64,000 nucleotides of DNA from Prorocentrum cordatum (lineage: Eukaryota > Sar > Dinophyceae > Prorocentrales > Prorocentraceae), in NCBI GenBank assembly GCA_963575745.1, contig CAUYUJ010019902.1, positions 36,062 through 100,061 of the forward strand, read 5' to 3'. A program made the position numbers and the translations under genes. Below, one piece after another: positions 42,075 to 52,189 of the stretch (within the stretch, counting starts at the first letter, position 1; each line of letters begins with the position of its first letter). The notes under the pieces were generated by a model. It saw nothing but the letters and a program-made list of their open reading frames with translations, did not search any database and was not told where the DNA came from.

Positions 42075-45000
42075 TGGGAGAAGAATTGAATAGATTACAT
42101 ATCCCTCTCAATTTCACTCGTCTCTTACATGAAGCCTTGTTTGCCAGCAACGCATTTACCTTCTACAATGAAGTGTCTCCGTACAATGCGCTGTATGGTA
42201 GACAGCCAGCTATGCTTCCTGATTTCCCTGTCTTGGATCATGATCAGCCCACTGAATCATCAGATCACTCAAGGGAGGAAACAATCAGGAGGGTTAGTCT
42301 GGAGGCAATCACGCAGGCCACTGCGGTTGCCAAGACGAACAGGGCTCTCCGTACAAAGACTACTGCTACGGGTGAATTTCACTATAAAGAAGGAGATCTC
42401 GTGGACTATCACCGTCCGACCACCACGAAAGACGACTGGGGTGGATGGAGTGGTCCATACCCGGTCATCCGCAACGAACCTGACCGAGGCCAGGTCATCG
42501 TGAAGGTCGGCAATCGCGAAGTACGAGTACAGTATCCTGACACACGACACACACTGTACATCGAAGCACTTATGGTCCGCGAGATAGGATCGGACAATAC
42601 GGCCCTTCGAACAGTATTGGCCTTTATTGCCGGTCTGCCAGCGGGGAAACCCGCCATGACTTTCGGATATCTACCAACGAAACAGGGTCGGCTGCAGATG
42701 ACTGCTGCGAGCCGACTTTCACCTAAGGTGCACTTGGCTCTTCAGTACCTCATACGCAACTACTTTCGTATTGAAAACGTTGTTGCTGTACGACTCGCCA
42801 AGAGCCTGACGAAGCTGCCTGCCGCACCCTATGCAGACAGCTGTACACTAGTGCACTATGATAACGATGTGACCCCTGGGTTTCATTACTATGAAGCTGA
42901 TGGCACTGCCTTGAACATCTATGACATCACAGGATCTACACACTCACGCATCATCCAGTGTCTTAAATCCAGGAAGCCGTCTGCTGGGTTTGACCAAGAT
43001 CTCACTAAGTTTGAGGAACTCGCTGATGGTCCACCACCAAGCGAATCACCTCCAGCAGCTGCTCCTGAGGAGCCTCCTACGGACAACGATGGTCGGCTCC
43101 CGACCATCATAGAGGAGACAGAAGAAGATCTGGATGCTTTTGTCTTGAAGTCGTGGTATGCTGAACTGATGGATGACAGAACACTCCTTGAAGCTGACAC
43201 AGAGGAAGTCATGCATACAGTTCCTACATACATGACAGACACACAGTGTGTATTAGTCTCTACGACCTGTGAAGATGTGCAAGGCCACTTGCCGGAGCGG
43301 GGTCACCCGCCAGGATACGACATGGACACTTCTTACTACGTTCCTTTATGCTCCACGGAACCGGATAGCAAATATGATCTGGACTCCGATGAGCACGGGA
43401 AGTATATCGAGCTCTGCTTCACAGCAGACATGTCCAAAGTCGTCCTGTCCGAGCAGCAACACCGACTGTTGGATGACAGCAGCGTCACAACTATGCGAGT
43501 ATACGTTAGCGCTGCCTCCAAACGTGCCGTGGTCGTCAAGGAAGACGATCTACTCACGAAGGCCGACATCCAAGCAAATCCGGTCAAAGTTTCCAAAGCC
43601 CTCTACACAGAGCTGAAGACGTGGCTTGACAACAAATGCTTCCAGATGACTGACTTAAGCAAGGCGTCTAACATCATGACGTCACGCTACGTATACAAAT
43701 GGAAGTTTGTCAAGAACGAAAAGGGCGAAATGGAAAGGACGATCCGGTTACGCTTGGTACTCCGTGGCTTCATGGACCTCGAAGCCTTTGACGTCGAAAC
43801 CTTCTCTGGCACGGCAAGGAGGTCAAGCCAGAGACTGCTCGCAAGTTCTGCTGCATGCAACAAAGCTTGGATCATCGCTTCCCTGGACATCAACATGGCT
43901 TTCTTGAAGGGACTGACCTATGGCGAGCTCGCCGCGGCAACGGGCGAGAAAGAACGTGTGGTGTGTTTCACACTACCACCTGGATCTGCAGCTGTCCTTC
44001 GCACACTGCCAGGCTTTGAGTCATATGACGAATCAAAGCATTGTCTCCGGTGTCTGAAACCGGGGACAGGCACGAAGGATGCTCCCAGGGCATTCTCGCT
44101 GAAGCTCAGGTCCATCACTAGGAGCTTTGGGCTACAGCCTACTTCATACGACGAAGAATTCGAGATGAGCCCAAACCTCTTGACAGCCAAGCACGTTGAT
44201 GACATCAATATGACTGGGAAGGAAGAGGCTATCGACAAGTATGTCAAGTGTGTTGAAGATACGTTTGGGAAGTGCAAACTGAACAAGCACACATACACGA
44301 ACTGTGCTGTCCGGTACAACAAGACCGATGATGGGAGCGTCACTCTCGACCAGGACGAATACATCAAACAGCTTCGTCCTATCACACATCCAGAACTCAC
44401 AGGAGCTGATCCTGAAAGCAAGGCGACGAAGACGATTTCTGATATGTTCGTCAGTCTTCGTGGCGCTCTAGCCTATGCGTTGATCACGCAGGTATGGCTA
44501 ATGGTCTATGTTGTCTCACTACAACGTATCCAAGAACCGACAAACATCCAGGTACGACGACTAAACGCGGTTACCAGAAAATTGCAGGCAGGCCCGAAGA
44601 AGATCGTGTATCATGCTATGACTCCAACAGGAGAAGTCGACCTGCATAGCGATTCTGGCTATCGTCGTCTCAACGGAGATGAAGACGACGAAGTCAAAGG
44701 CTATGGTATCCGCGGGGCTAACCTGCTGAGGCGTGGCCACACGCAAGCGGGGAAACCCGTCGTGCACCTGGTGGACGCATACTGCAAGTCTCATCGACTG
44801 CAAGTGCGTTCGAGCTACTCTGCGGAAACACTGGCAGCAGCCCACAACTTGGAAGACTGCTACCCGACCATTGTAACGCTCCACGAGCTACACTCGGGAC
44901 CATTGACCCCCACACAGTTGAAGAACATATTGGAAATGGGTGGTCTATGTATCAAAGTCACTCTGACTATTGATGCCGAGTCTGTCTTCAAATCTTTGTC

Positions 45001-45319
45001 TAGCAAGGATCTGAAGAAGCCCACAGAGTGTACTCTGCTTGGGCACATCAGCTGGATTCGCCAGATGATGGAACGTGGAATCGTGGAAAGCGTCCAATGG
45101 TGTGACACGCGGGATATGACTGCCGATGGTCATACCAAAGGTAGCATTGACCGCGCGTTGCTCCTACAAGTAATGGCCGGCCAGCAATCCTTCAAGCACG
45201 AGCTGAAGAAACATACGCCGTATAGGGCGGGCAGGTCGTCTCAGGACGGCCCTGCCTCCCGAGCCAGCGGGGAAACCCGCGGGCAGGTGCGCTTTAGCAG
45301 CGAGGAAACTCGCCGGTAG
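42074..45319 (+). CDS. Polyprotein segment: integrase C-terminus, reverse transcriptase, RNase H
   Basis: 1,081 codons from ATG 42074. The frame is open from 42044, and RHLLHVMGEELNR there continues the integrase, so this is the same polyprotein after a minus-one shift or one-base loss. NEVSPYNALYGRQPAMLPD is the integrase tail. Reverse transcriptase spans about residues 530-780, with Asp605 in SLDINMAFLKG and the catalytic HVDD at 707-710 (copia elements usually have YVDD). RNase H has Asp860 (HSDSGY), Glu918 (SAETLA), Asp967 (TIDAES) and Asp1018 (TADGHTKG), all four expected acids. Together they make cDNA from element RNA. The C-terminus carries two mini-hairpins in a different reading register. 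All catalytic residues are intact. Confidence 0.93.
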   Translation: MGEELNRLHIPLNFTRLLHEALFASNAFTFYNEVSPYNALYGRQPAMLPDFPVLDHDQPTESSDHSREETIRRVSLEAITQATAVAKTNRALRTKTTATGEFHYKEGDLVDYHRPTTTKDDWGGWSGPYPVIRNEPDRGQVIVKVGNREVRVQYPDTRHTLYIEALMVREIGSDNTALRTVLAFIAGLPAGKPAMTFGYLPTKQGRLQMTAASRLSPKVHLALQYLIRNYFRIENVVAVRLAKSLTKLPAAPYADSCTLVHYDNDVTPGFHYYEADGTALNIYDITGSTHSRIIQCLKSRKPSAGFDQDLTKFEELADGPPPSESPPAAAPEEPPTDNDGRLPTIIEETEEDLDAFVLKSWYAELMDDRTLLEADTEEVMHTVPTYMTDTQCVLVSTTCEDVQGHLPERGHPPGYDMDTSYYVPLCSTEPDSKYDLDSDEHGKYIELCFTADMSKVVLSEQQHRLLDDSSVTTMRVYVSAASKRAVVVKEDDLLTKADIQANPVKVSKALYTELKTWLDNKCFQMTDLSKASNIMTSRYVYKWKFVKNEKGEMERTIRLRLVLRGFMDLEAFDVETFSGTARRSSQRLLASSAACNKAWIIASLDINMAFLKGLTYGELAAATGEKERVVCFTLPPGSAAVLRTLPGFESYDESKHCLRCLKPGTGTKDAPRAFSLKLRSITRSFGLQPTSYDEEFEMSPNLLTAKHVDDINMTGKEEAIDKYVKCVEDTFGKCKLNKHTYTNCAVRYNKTDDGSVTLDQDEYIKQLRPITHPELTGADPESKATKTISDMFVSLRGALAYALITQVWLMVYVVSLQRIQEPTNIQVRRLNAVTRKLQAGPKKIVYHAMTPTGEVDLHSDSGYRRLNGDEDDEVKGYGIRGANLLRRGHTQAGKPVVHLVDAYCKSHRLQVRSSYSAETLAAAHNLEDCYPTIVTLHELHSGPLTPTQLKNILEMGGLCIKVTLTIDAESVFKSLSSKDLKKPTECTLLGHISWIRQMMERGIVESVQWCDTRDMTADGHTKGSIDRALLLQVMAGQQSFKHELKKHTPYRAGRSSQDGPASRASGETRGQVRFSSEETRR

Positions 45320-45332
45320 CGAGGCTACTCGC
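45300..45332 (+). repeat. Two mini-hairpins at the stop codon
   Basis: GCGAGGAAACTCGC (45300-45313) and GCGAGGCTACTCGC (45319-45332) have five-pair stems GCGAG/CTCGC with loops GAAA and GCTA. The second begins on the last base of the TAG stop and extends into non-coding sequence. Confidence 0.85.
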
Positions 45333-45421
45333 GCGCCCTTTCCTTGTAGGCAGCCGCTGCTGCTTAGCACTGTTTTTCCGCATAATAGAAGTGCGGTACC
45401 TGCTCGTCTCCTCCCCCTCCG
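45333..45421 (+). other. 3' untranslated region before LTR, pyrimidine-rich
   Basis: The bases before the 3' LTR read CTCGTCTCCTCCCCCTCCG. A polypurine tract for plus-strand priming would be expected here on this strand, and none is present. Confidence 0.6.
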
Positions 45422-45706
45422 ACTTTAAACGGAGAAGGTTAAAGGCGAGGTATAAATCGAGCATGTACCGCTGCCGTGCCTGGCTCAAGCCGGGCCCGGC
45501 CAGATATGTGACTGTGCCTCACCGAGGCGCACTACTTGCATCTGAGATCGGAAAACATCCTTTCCATTGACGATGCCCATCTTACTCTTTACTCCAGATC
45601 CCATGCTTCGTCTCGCTCTCTTGCTCATGCGCTATGAGCCTAAGCCTGGGATATGGAAGCGCCTAAGGCGGACTGTATACCTAAGCTTACCAGCCTGTTT
45701 TCGACT
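45422..45706 (+). repeat. 3' LTR
   Basis: 284 of 285 bases equal to the 5' LTR; the only difference is C at 45695. Confidence 0.95.
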
Positions 45707-45711
45707 GTCTC
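45707..45711. other. Target-site duplication, right copy (GTCTC)
   Basis: Matches 29317-29321. Confidence 0.9.
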
Positions 45712-45890
45712 GGGCCTCTTGGGCCGTCTTCGGCCGTCTTGGACTCTCTTGGGCCGTATGGGAGGCCGTCTTGGACCATCTTGGGCGGACTTGGAGGCCA
45801 TCTTGGACCATCTTGGAGGCCATCTTGGGCCAACGTGACCATCTTGGAGACCATCTTGGGCCATCTTGAGGGGCATATTGGGAGAATTGC
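45712..45890. repeat. CTTGGGCCGT array, continuation after the insertion
   Basis: The array interrupted at 29316 resumes in the same orientation. Confidence 0.85.
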
Positions 45891-45954
45891 GGGCCTTCCG
45901 GGTGGCCGGCGGGACGGGCCGAAGCCCCCAGGGGAGTTCTTTTGGAAAAAGAAT

Positions 45955-46239
45955 CCGCCGCCCCCTCTCGATTCGTCGCAGGGGTGCCTGGCGTGCTGAA
46001 TTATTTCGGTTTTGGTTTTGGTTCTTTTTGCAAACGTGTTCCCCGAAGGCTTTCCAAGCCGATTCGGGGAACACATGGTCCGAGAGCTTGGCAGGTCTGG
46101 CCTCAACGTTCGGCCACATAGGCGCTTCCAAAAAGGCAGGGGGCGGCGGTGATTCGCCGTAGGCGTCTTCGATCAAAACCAAAACCGAAATAGTTTAGCA
46201 CGCCAGGCACCCCTGCGATGAATCGACAGGGGGCGGCGG
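45955..46239. repeat. Foldback element with 65-bp arms
   Basis: Arms at 45955-46019 and 46175-46239 are inverted copies with 61 of 65 matches, both containing GCAGGGGTGCCTGGCGTGCT or its complement. The 155-bp centre holds a 39-nt stem-loop at 46036-46074 and GATTCGCCGTAGGCGTCTTC. Confidence 0.85.
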
Positions 46240-46539
46240 ATATGGTGGCATTCGGCTTATCCCGCCACCGTATTTGGCTGTGGACGAGATGACTCTTTGA
46301 CTCGGTTGGGGGTGTGAAGACCAATTCCGTGTTGCTTCACGTTCTCCCCCACCCAGTCTTTTTCAAGATATCCACTCGCGGCCACGAGTGTACCACTGTC
46401 GAGGACATTGTTGTGGCCTGATGGCCCAGTGCTTGCGAAAACGAGCGAGCGGAATAGGTGGAAGAGCATGGTGAGGAACTGAGCGATGATGACGTTGACG
46501 TCGTCGAGCATTTAGAAGATGATGATTTGATGCTCATAA
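46240..46539. other. Intergenic, no gene seen
   Basis: Unique sequence leading into the triplet repeat. Nothing recognised. Confidence 0.45.
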
Positions 46540-46658
46540 TGAGGAGGATGTGGATGTAGATGGTGATCGAGATGCTGATGCTGATGATCTGCTGATGATG
46601 ATGCTGATGATGAGGATGCTGCTGCTGCTGATGACGATGATGACGATGATGACGATGC

Positions 46659-46690
<32 letters not shown>

Positions 46691-46766
46691 CTGATGCTGA
46701 TGATGATGACGATGATGATGACGATGATGATGCTGATGATGATGACGGTGATGATGATGTTGATGA

Positions 46767-46809
<43 letters not shown>

Positions 46810-46842
46810 GATGATGATGATGACGATGATGCTGATGCTGAT

Positions 46843-46873
<31 letters not shown>

Positions 46874-46910
46874 ATGATGAGGAGGAGGAGGAGGAGGAGG
46901 AGGCTGATGG
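46540..46910. repeat. (GATGCT)n / (GAT)n microsatellite
   Basis: GAT and GCT triplets ending in GGA triplets, like the tract at 23620-24960. Confidence 0.96.
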
Positions 46911-47725
46911 TGATGATGATGGGGACGAGCAGGAGGAGAAAAAATAAGAGAAGAAGGAGGAATCGCATGAGGGATGGGGATGAGGGGGTGCGCCAGCGCC
47001 CGGCAGGCTCGCAAAGGCGAAAGACGCCTCTGCCATCTCGGAGCTCGTTGCGCACTTGGCCGACACGAACCGTGGCGTGCGAAAGGCCTGCCCTGGCCAC
47101 GCAGGGACGGGCTGCAAACGCGTGTACCTTGTCAGCCTGCTTCGCTGCGAATGCGCATGCTCATGCCTGGTATGCGCCAGCCCCCTGACCCCCCAATCGT
47201 GGAAGAGCCCCTTCCAGGCCCCTCTGGTAGAGGGAAACAATTACTGAACACTCCCCCTCCCCCCCCAAACTCAATGTTGGCACGCGCAGGGGAGACTGCG
47301 GTCGAAGTGCATCTCACCAGACCCACCGCCAACTTTGAACATTGGGGGGAGGGGGAGGCGTTGACGGATGAATGTGGCATGTGTTCGCTAATTTGTTCCG
47401 AGGCCCCTCTCTCTGGATCTCAGGAGCCCTCCCAGGACGGCCGACGAGTGCCACAGGAGAGGACCGCGCTCGGTGCTTCAGGAAGCAGAGGACGGACACA
47501 TTTTCAGAGCTCCGCGCGGACCTCTTGGATCCGCGCAATCACCGATCTTGGCCAGGCCCATCCTGGGCCCAGGATCAGTGTACAGTCGGACCGAGGTATA
47601 AGGTCGAGGTCGGTTCAGGGAGGGTACCCCAGTGTTCTTCGCGTTTGTTGGATGTTTTCGTGCCTCCTGGCGAGCGTACCCCTTGGATGTTCTGTGTGTT
47701 TTGGCCGACGGATGGTCTCATTCAT
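46911..47725. other. Intergenic, no gene seen
   Basis: GC-rich with C-runs near 47250. A long plus-strand frame starting at 46974 crosses the dispersed repeat and a microsatellite and has no recognisable domain. Confidence 0.45.
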
Positions 47726-47880
47726 CAGGGAAAAAACACAGACACAATTCTTCGTCGATTCCCCAGAGAATATGGGAAACTATGGGACGTGGGGGGAAGA
47801 CAAAAACTTGGAAAATACTGGAAAATATGGGGAATCCTGTTGTTTGTGTCTATTCATTTGTGTGTCCCTGGTCCCCTTCA
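47726..47880. repeat. Dispersed ~160-bp AT-rich repeat, copy 2
   Basis: Homologous to 19505-19664 and 51199-51360; the most diverged copy. Confidence 0.8.
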
Positions 47881-48132
47881 CTCATTTTCTTGAGGGATGC
47901 TCTTCTGTCGTGGGTCCGACTGTAAGCCGACGCTGGCCAGGCTCGTCCTGGGCCCAGCATCTTTGCAGACACCTCCCCGGCCAAGACACGAGGGCGCACG
48001 CACCGATCCTGGGCTCAGGCTGGGCCTGGCCAGGATCGGTGCGTGCGCCCTCCCTCCTCCAGTTCCCGCCCTTCTCCTCTCGGGCCTTGTCCGGTCCTCG
48101 AGGGGGCCCACGGCGAGCCTCGGGGGGTGGGG

Positions 48133-48318
48133 GAGGAGGAGGAGGAGGAGGAGGAGGAGGAGGAGGAGGTTGAGGAGGAGGAGGAGGAGGAGGAGGAGGA
48201 GGAGGAGGAGGAGAGTTGAGGGCCACCCCTTCCCCTCCTCCTTCTCCGCCTCCTCCTCCTCCTCTTCCTCCTCCTCCTCCTCCTCCTCCTCCTCCTCCTC
48301 CTCCTCCTCCTCCCCCTC
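48133..48318. repeat. (GGA)n facing (CTC)n, inverted purine/pyrimidine tract
   Basis: A GGA/GAG run (48133-48213) is followed after about 20 nt by a CTC/CCT run (48231-48318). The two strands can fold back on each other. Confidence 0.9.
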
Positions 48319-49180
48319 CTCTGTGGATGGCGGGCCTTTGGCTTCGAGAACCCCATGCCGGACGACCTTGGTCAGAGCTACACTCGGGCTGGCGGGCATT
48401 GACGTCTGTTCGAAGCCTCCGCGGCTGTGGAGAGCCCTCGGGGCGGGAGGCCACGGCGGGCCCCCCCCCGGGGGGAAGCCTGCGCGCAGGTGTTGCAGTC
48501 AGTGGGTGTCGATGCTGCCTCGACGAGGGTCGGCACCAATCGCTGCAAAGGTTCTCTGGGCCGTGTTGGCGTCCCCTGGGCGGGTTGGGTGGAACTTTGG
48601 GTGTCCGTGGGGGGCGAGGTACGTGAGGGGTGCCCCGAGTTTGAGCTCCCCTGAGCCGTCTGAGGGGTGAGTTGAGAGCGTGAGCGGTGTGCCAAATTGA
48701 GCTCCGTGGCTCTCGGAGCGCAGATCACTTGCCGTCGACGATGTCCTGCCAAGCGAAGCGGAAGTTTTTGAGACTCAGAGTCCCCGTGCGAAGCCGATTT
48801 GCGGAGGATGTCCCCAGCGAAACGTCGGAATGCGCGAGGCCGCGTCGCAGCATTGTCGCCGCCCTGCGGGCGCATCTTGCTCGTAGTTTTACGTACCCCA
48901 GGAGCTGTCGCGCACATGGCCCTAGCCCTAGGAGCACACGTCATTCGTATTTTTTGTTGCGTCCCAGGAGAGTTCATAAAAACTGAACTCGTCGAAACAT
49001 CATCGGCCGGCGGGATGAGCCGAGCCTTTCTTCGCATGCTGTATGCATGCCATCATCTGCCCTCGGAGCCTACAACACAGCCAGGGCCCGCAGGGGGCCC
49101 GCCGAACTCAGTCCCTTCGCTCATTCCGCCGGCCAGCATAGTGGCGTCGTTCACACTTGCCTTCGTAACCGCGGGGGCAT
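48319..49180. other. Intergenic, no gene assigned
   Basis: Unique GC-rich sequence. Frames near 48690-49050 in two phases look protein-like in places (RILLVVLRTPGAVAHMALAL) but no domain was recognised. Confidence 0.4.
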
Positions 49181-50540
49181 TTAGGGGACCTCGTGGGGTC
49201 TCTCGGGGGCCTCTTTGGACATTTTTTGAGGGGCCTTGCGGGCTTTTGGAGGCCTCTTGGGGGCCTTCTGGCAGTCTAGGAGGCCACCTTTGGGGAAAGG
49301 GCTCCAAATCTCAATTTGGGTTTCCCCTCTTGGGGTCCTCCGGAGGCCTCTAGGGGGTGTATATTCTAAGCCTCTGCTTTTATTGAATCGCTTCGCTCAT
49401 TCCGCCGGCCCATAATTGCGTGCCGTTGTCGACTGACCGAGTGGTCTTTCGCGGTGCGGAGCTCCAGGGGCGGCGGCTGTTTTTAGAAGACTTTGCGTTC
49501 GGCATGTGAGGCTTCTTGGTGGCCGCTGGGGGAGTCTTGAGCGCGTCGCGGGCCGTCTGGAAGCGTTTTGCCTATGGGGACTCTTTCGGGAGGTCTCTTG
49601 GTGGCCTCGTGGGCACCCTGAAACGCGTCGGGTCGTTGGCACTTGCCTGCGTGCTCGGGGGGGCATTTGGGGGGCCTCCTGGGGCTGCTTGGGGGCCTGT
49701 TGGGGGCCTCTTGGGGCCTCTCAGGGCCTCTCAGGGGCCTCTTGGGGATTCCTGGGGGCTTCTTAGGGACGAGGGCTCGAAATGTTTTTCTTGGGGTTTT
49801 CTTGGGCCGTCTTGGAGGCCTCTTGGGCCGTCTTGGAGCCCCCTTGGGCCGTCTTGGGGCCCTCTTGGGGACCTCTTGTGCCCTCTTGGGGTGGTCTTTG
49901 GGGCCTCTTGGGCCGTCTTGGGGTGTGGGGAAGCCGAAAAGGTGGAAACGCCCAAATCTCTTCAACACCTCAGGAAAAACAATGAATTTTGCCTCTTGGG
50001 GCCCTCCTGGGGCCACTTGGGGGCTTCTTGGGGCCTCCTGAGGGCCTGTTGGGGGCGTCTTGAGGTCTATTAGGGGCCTTGGGGACTCCTGGGGCCTTCT
50101 TAGGGCCGAGAGCTCGAAATGTTGATTCGTGTTCCGCCCCTGGGACCTCTCTTGGGGCGTTCTTGGGGCCTTCTCGAGCCGTCTTGGAGGCCTCTTGGGC
50201 CGTTCCGGGGCCTTCTTGGGCCGTCTTTGAGCCCTCTTGGGGGCCTCTTGGGCCGTCTTGGGGCGGTCTTGGGGGCCTCTTGGGCCGTTTTCGGGTGTGG
50301 GGAAGCCGAAAAGGTGGAAACGCCAAAATCTCTCCAACACCTCAAGAACAGCAGTGAATTTTGCCTCTTGGGGCCCTCTCGAGAGTGCTCTGGGAGGCGT
50401 GTTGGGCCGTCTGGGGGGCATGTTGTGCGTCTTGGAGCGATCTTGTGGCATCTCGGAGCTCTCTTGTATCATCTGGAGGGGCTCTGGGCGGCCTCTTGGC
50501 CTTTCTTAGGGCTCTCTGGACGGCCTCGAGGGCGGCGCCC
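49181..50540. repeat. CTTGGGCCGT array, segment 5
   Basis: Degenerate word array with two similar spacers, GGGGAAGCCGAAAAGGTGGA near 49927 and 50300, each followed by AATCTCT(T/C)CAACACCTCA. Unique sequence interrupts at about 49350-49510. Confidence 0.85.
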
Positions 50541-51198
50541 AGGAGGAAAACCATCTCTGATCCGCAGCGCCCGGGACCTGCCCGGGGTACTTCTCTTCCG
50601 GGGAACCCCAGCGGCCGCCCCGCGCGCTAAGTAGAATTATTGTAAAGCAGTTGCCGGAGACCTTAGCACGCCTTTGGCCCGTTGGGCCGGCGAATTTGTT
50701 CACTTTCCCGTCCATGGCAGGGCGTTGTAGGTTGCGGGGCGTTGTAGGTTGCGGGGCGCTAGTGTATGACAACCAGTCGAGTCAACTATACTTTTATTCG
50801 CGATGCATGGTGGTACTAGTAGGTGTTGTCCTGGCGTGGCCGCTGAACGCCGTTCATGAAGCACCGATGTCCGGATGATCCTTGCGAGCACGCTGCTCTG
50901 ATTTGTCTTCCTCGTGGTGCTTCCGTCGCGTCTGGCCACGGGTGCGTGAGCATTCGGGGCCTGCCGGCGGCCACGGGCAGCCGCCAGAGAACGCATCCAG
51001 CAGGGATGGCGGAGGAGCTGACCCAATCCCTCTTGGCGCTGCTTTTCTCTCGCTCCCCTTCCCTCGTGCTGTCTCCTTTCGCTCAGTGGGGACTCGTGTG
51101 CCGCTGCGCCCGTCTTTGCTGGCAGCACGCCCATCCTCATGCTTTTCCGCTTCCCCCATGCCTTCCGCTTCCCCCGCTCCTCCTTGTCGTTCACCTTT
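50541..51198. other. Intergenic, no gene seen
   Basis: Short GCGTTGTAGGTTGCGGG duplication near 50722 and 50739. No recognisable coding domain. Confidence 0.45.
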
Positions 51199-51360
51199 CA
51201 GGAGAGGAAAAAACACACAGACACAATGAATCCTCGATTCCCCAGAAAATATTGGAAAATATATTGGAAGTGGGGGGGAAGACAGAAACCCAGAAAATAT
51301 GGGAAAATATGGGGAACGTTTTTATTTGTGTGTATTTATTTGTGTGTCCTGGGGCCCCTC
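51199..51360. repeat. Dispersed ~160-bp AT-rich repeat, copy 3
   Basis: Closest in sequence to copy 1 at 19505-19664, sharing CAGGAGAGGAAAAAACACAC and the TTTATTTGTGTGTATTTATT tail. Confidence 0.85.
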
Positions 51361-52185
51361 CAACCTTTCCCGCCCCCCTGGCCCTTCCCCCCTGCCCCTC
51401 CCCCCCCCCTCCCATGGCGCCGCTGCGTCTGCCCCGCCCCCTGCCCCTGCCCCTTGCCCACCCCCTTCCCGCTCCCCCTTGCCTCTCCCCCCTCTTCTGC
51501 CCACACAATACCGGTGGGATTCTCAGTTTGTCGGTCATGTATTTCGTATGGTTCGTGCTGTGGGGCTTCCTCGTCTCGTCCGTCGTCTGAGCTGGGGAGA
51601 GGGCTTAATCACAAGACTTTGTCTTATAGTCATACTCATACTCATTCCCCCCTCTTCTGCCCCGTTCCGCTGCCGTCTCTTGCTGGCCGTCGCCGAGGCC
51701 GCGGCCGTCGCGCTCGGCCGAGTGGCACCCCAGCGAGACACAGCGGCGGCCACGGCCCTGTCGGCGCGCCTGGACGACCTCAGCGCAGGCGCGGGGCAGG
51801 GGCGGACCCGGCGCCCACCGCCCGAGAGGCACGTGCCGTGCGGTGCCCGCTCGAGGGTGCTGTATCTCCAGGTCCAGGCAGAGGTGCCTCCCGGGGGGAC
51901 GTGTCGGGGAACGCGACAGTGGACGTGTCCAGTCGGAGGTGGATAGACCTCCTGCCCGGACACGTCGATTACGGAATTGGCCGATTTCGGTTCGCGAGAG
52001 GGCGCTGCGGCCGTCATTTTTGCGGGTCCAGGTCCGTCGGTTTCGGTCCCAGGCCGTTTTCATTAAGGGGAGGTTTGCTAAAGGGAGGTTTGTCTACCGC
52101 CGATCCAGGGAAGTTTTTGGGGACGCGCCATAGGACGTTTCCAGGGGACGTGGCAGGAGCCGAACACCGATGCCCCCGGGCTGTT
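51361..52185. other. Intergenic, CCCCT-rich then unique
   Basis: A CCCCTCC/CCCCTGCC-rich stretch (51365-51500) followed by unique sequence. No domain recognised. Confidence 0.45.
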
Positions 52186-52189
52186 TCTG

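Larger units (their letters stand above)
29322..45706 (+). mobile_element. Giant Ty1/copia-type LTR retrotransposon (16,385 bp)
   Basis: Bounded by 285-bp direct repeats (29322-29606 and 45422-45706) and a GTCTC target duplication. The order protease, integrase, reverse transcriptase, RNase H is that of Ty1/copia (Pseudoviridae). It is about three times the usual copia length because of added domains: KptA/Tpt1-like, RING-H2, methyltransferase-like and a Cys cluster. The LTRs differ at one site (T at 29595, C at 45695), so insertion is recent. It sits inside the CTTGGGCCGT array. Four open frames cover nearly the whole interior. Two apparent one-base deletions and one TGA interrupt what would otherwise be a single frame of about 5,280 codons. 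Confidence 0.95.

Noticed and set aside
42044-42076. Programmed minus-one frameshift or stop-start reinitiation at the integrase break
   Set aside because: Not excluded, but no slippery heptamer was seen, and one restored C gives continuous integrase sequence, matching the similar C loss at 32951.
45567-45869. 100-codon frame beginning in the 3' LTR
   Set aside because: It is the LTR copy of the Gag start running into the array; any product would be a chance read-out.
46534-47240. Overlapping His-, Ser-, Ile- and Met-rich frames
   Set aside because: Translations of the GATGCT microsatellite in different phases.
48690-49050. Possible gene with a hydrophobic segment (RILLVVLRTPGAVAHMALAL)
   Set aside because: Two competing frames, no domain, no support for a start or splice sites.
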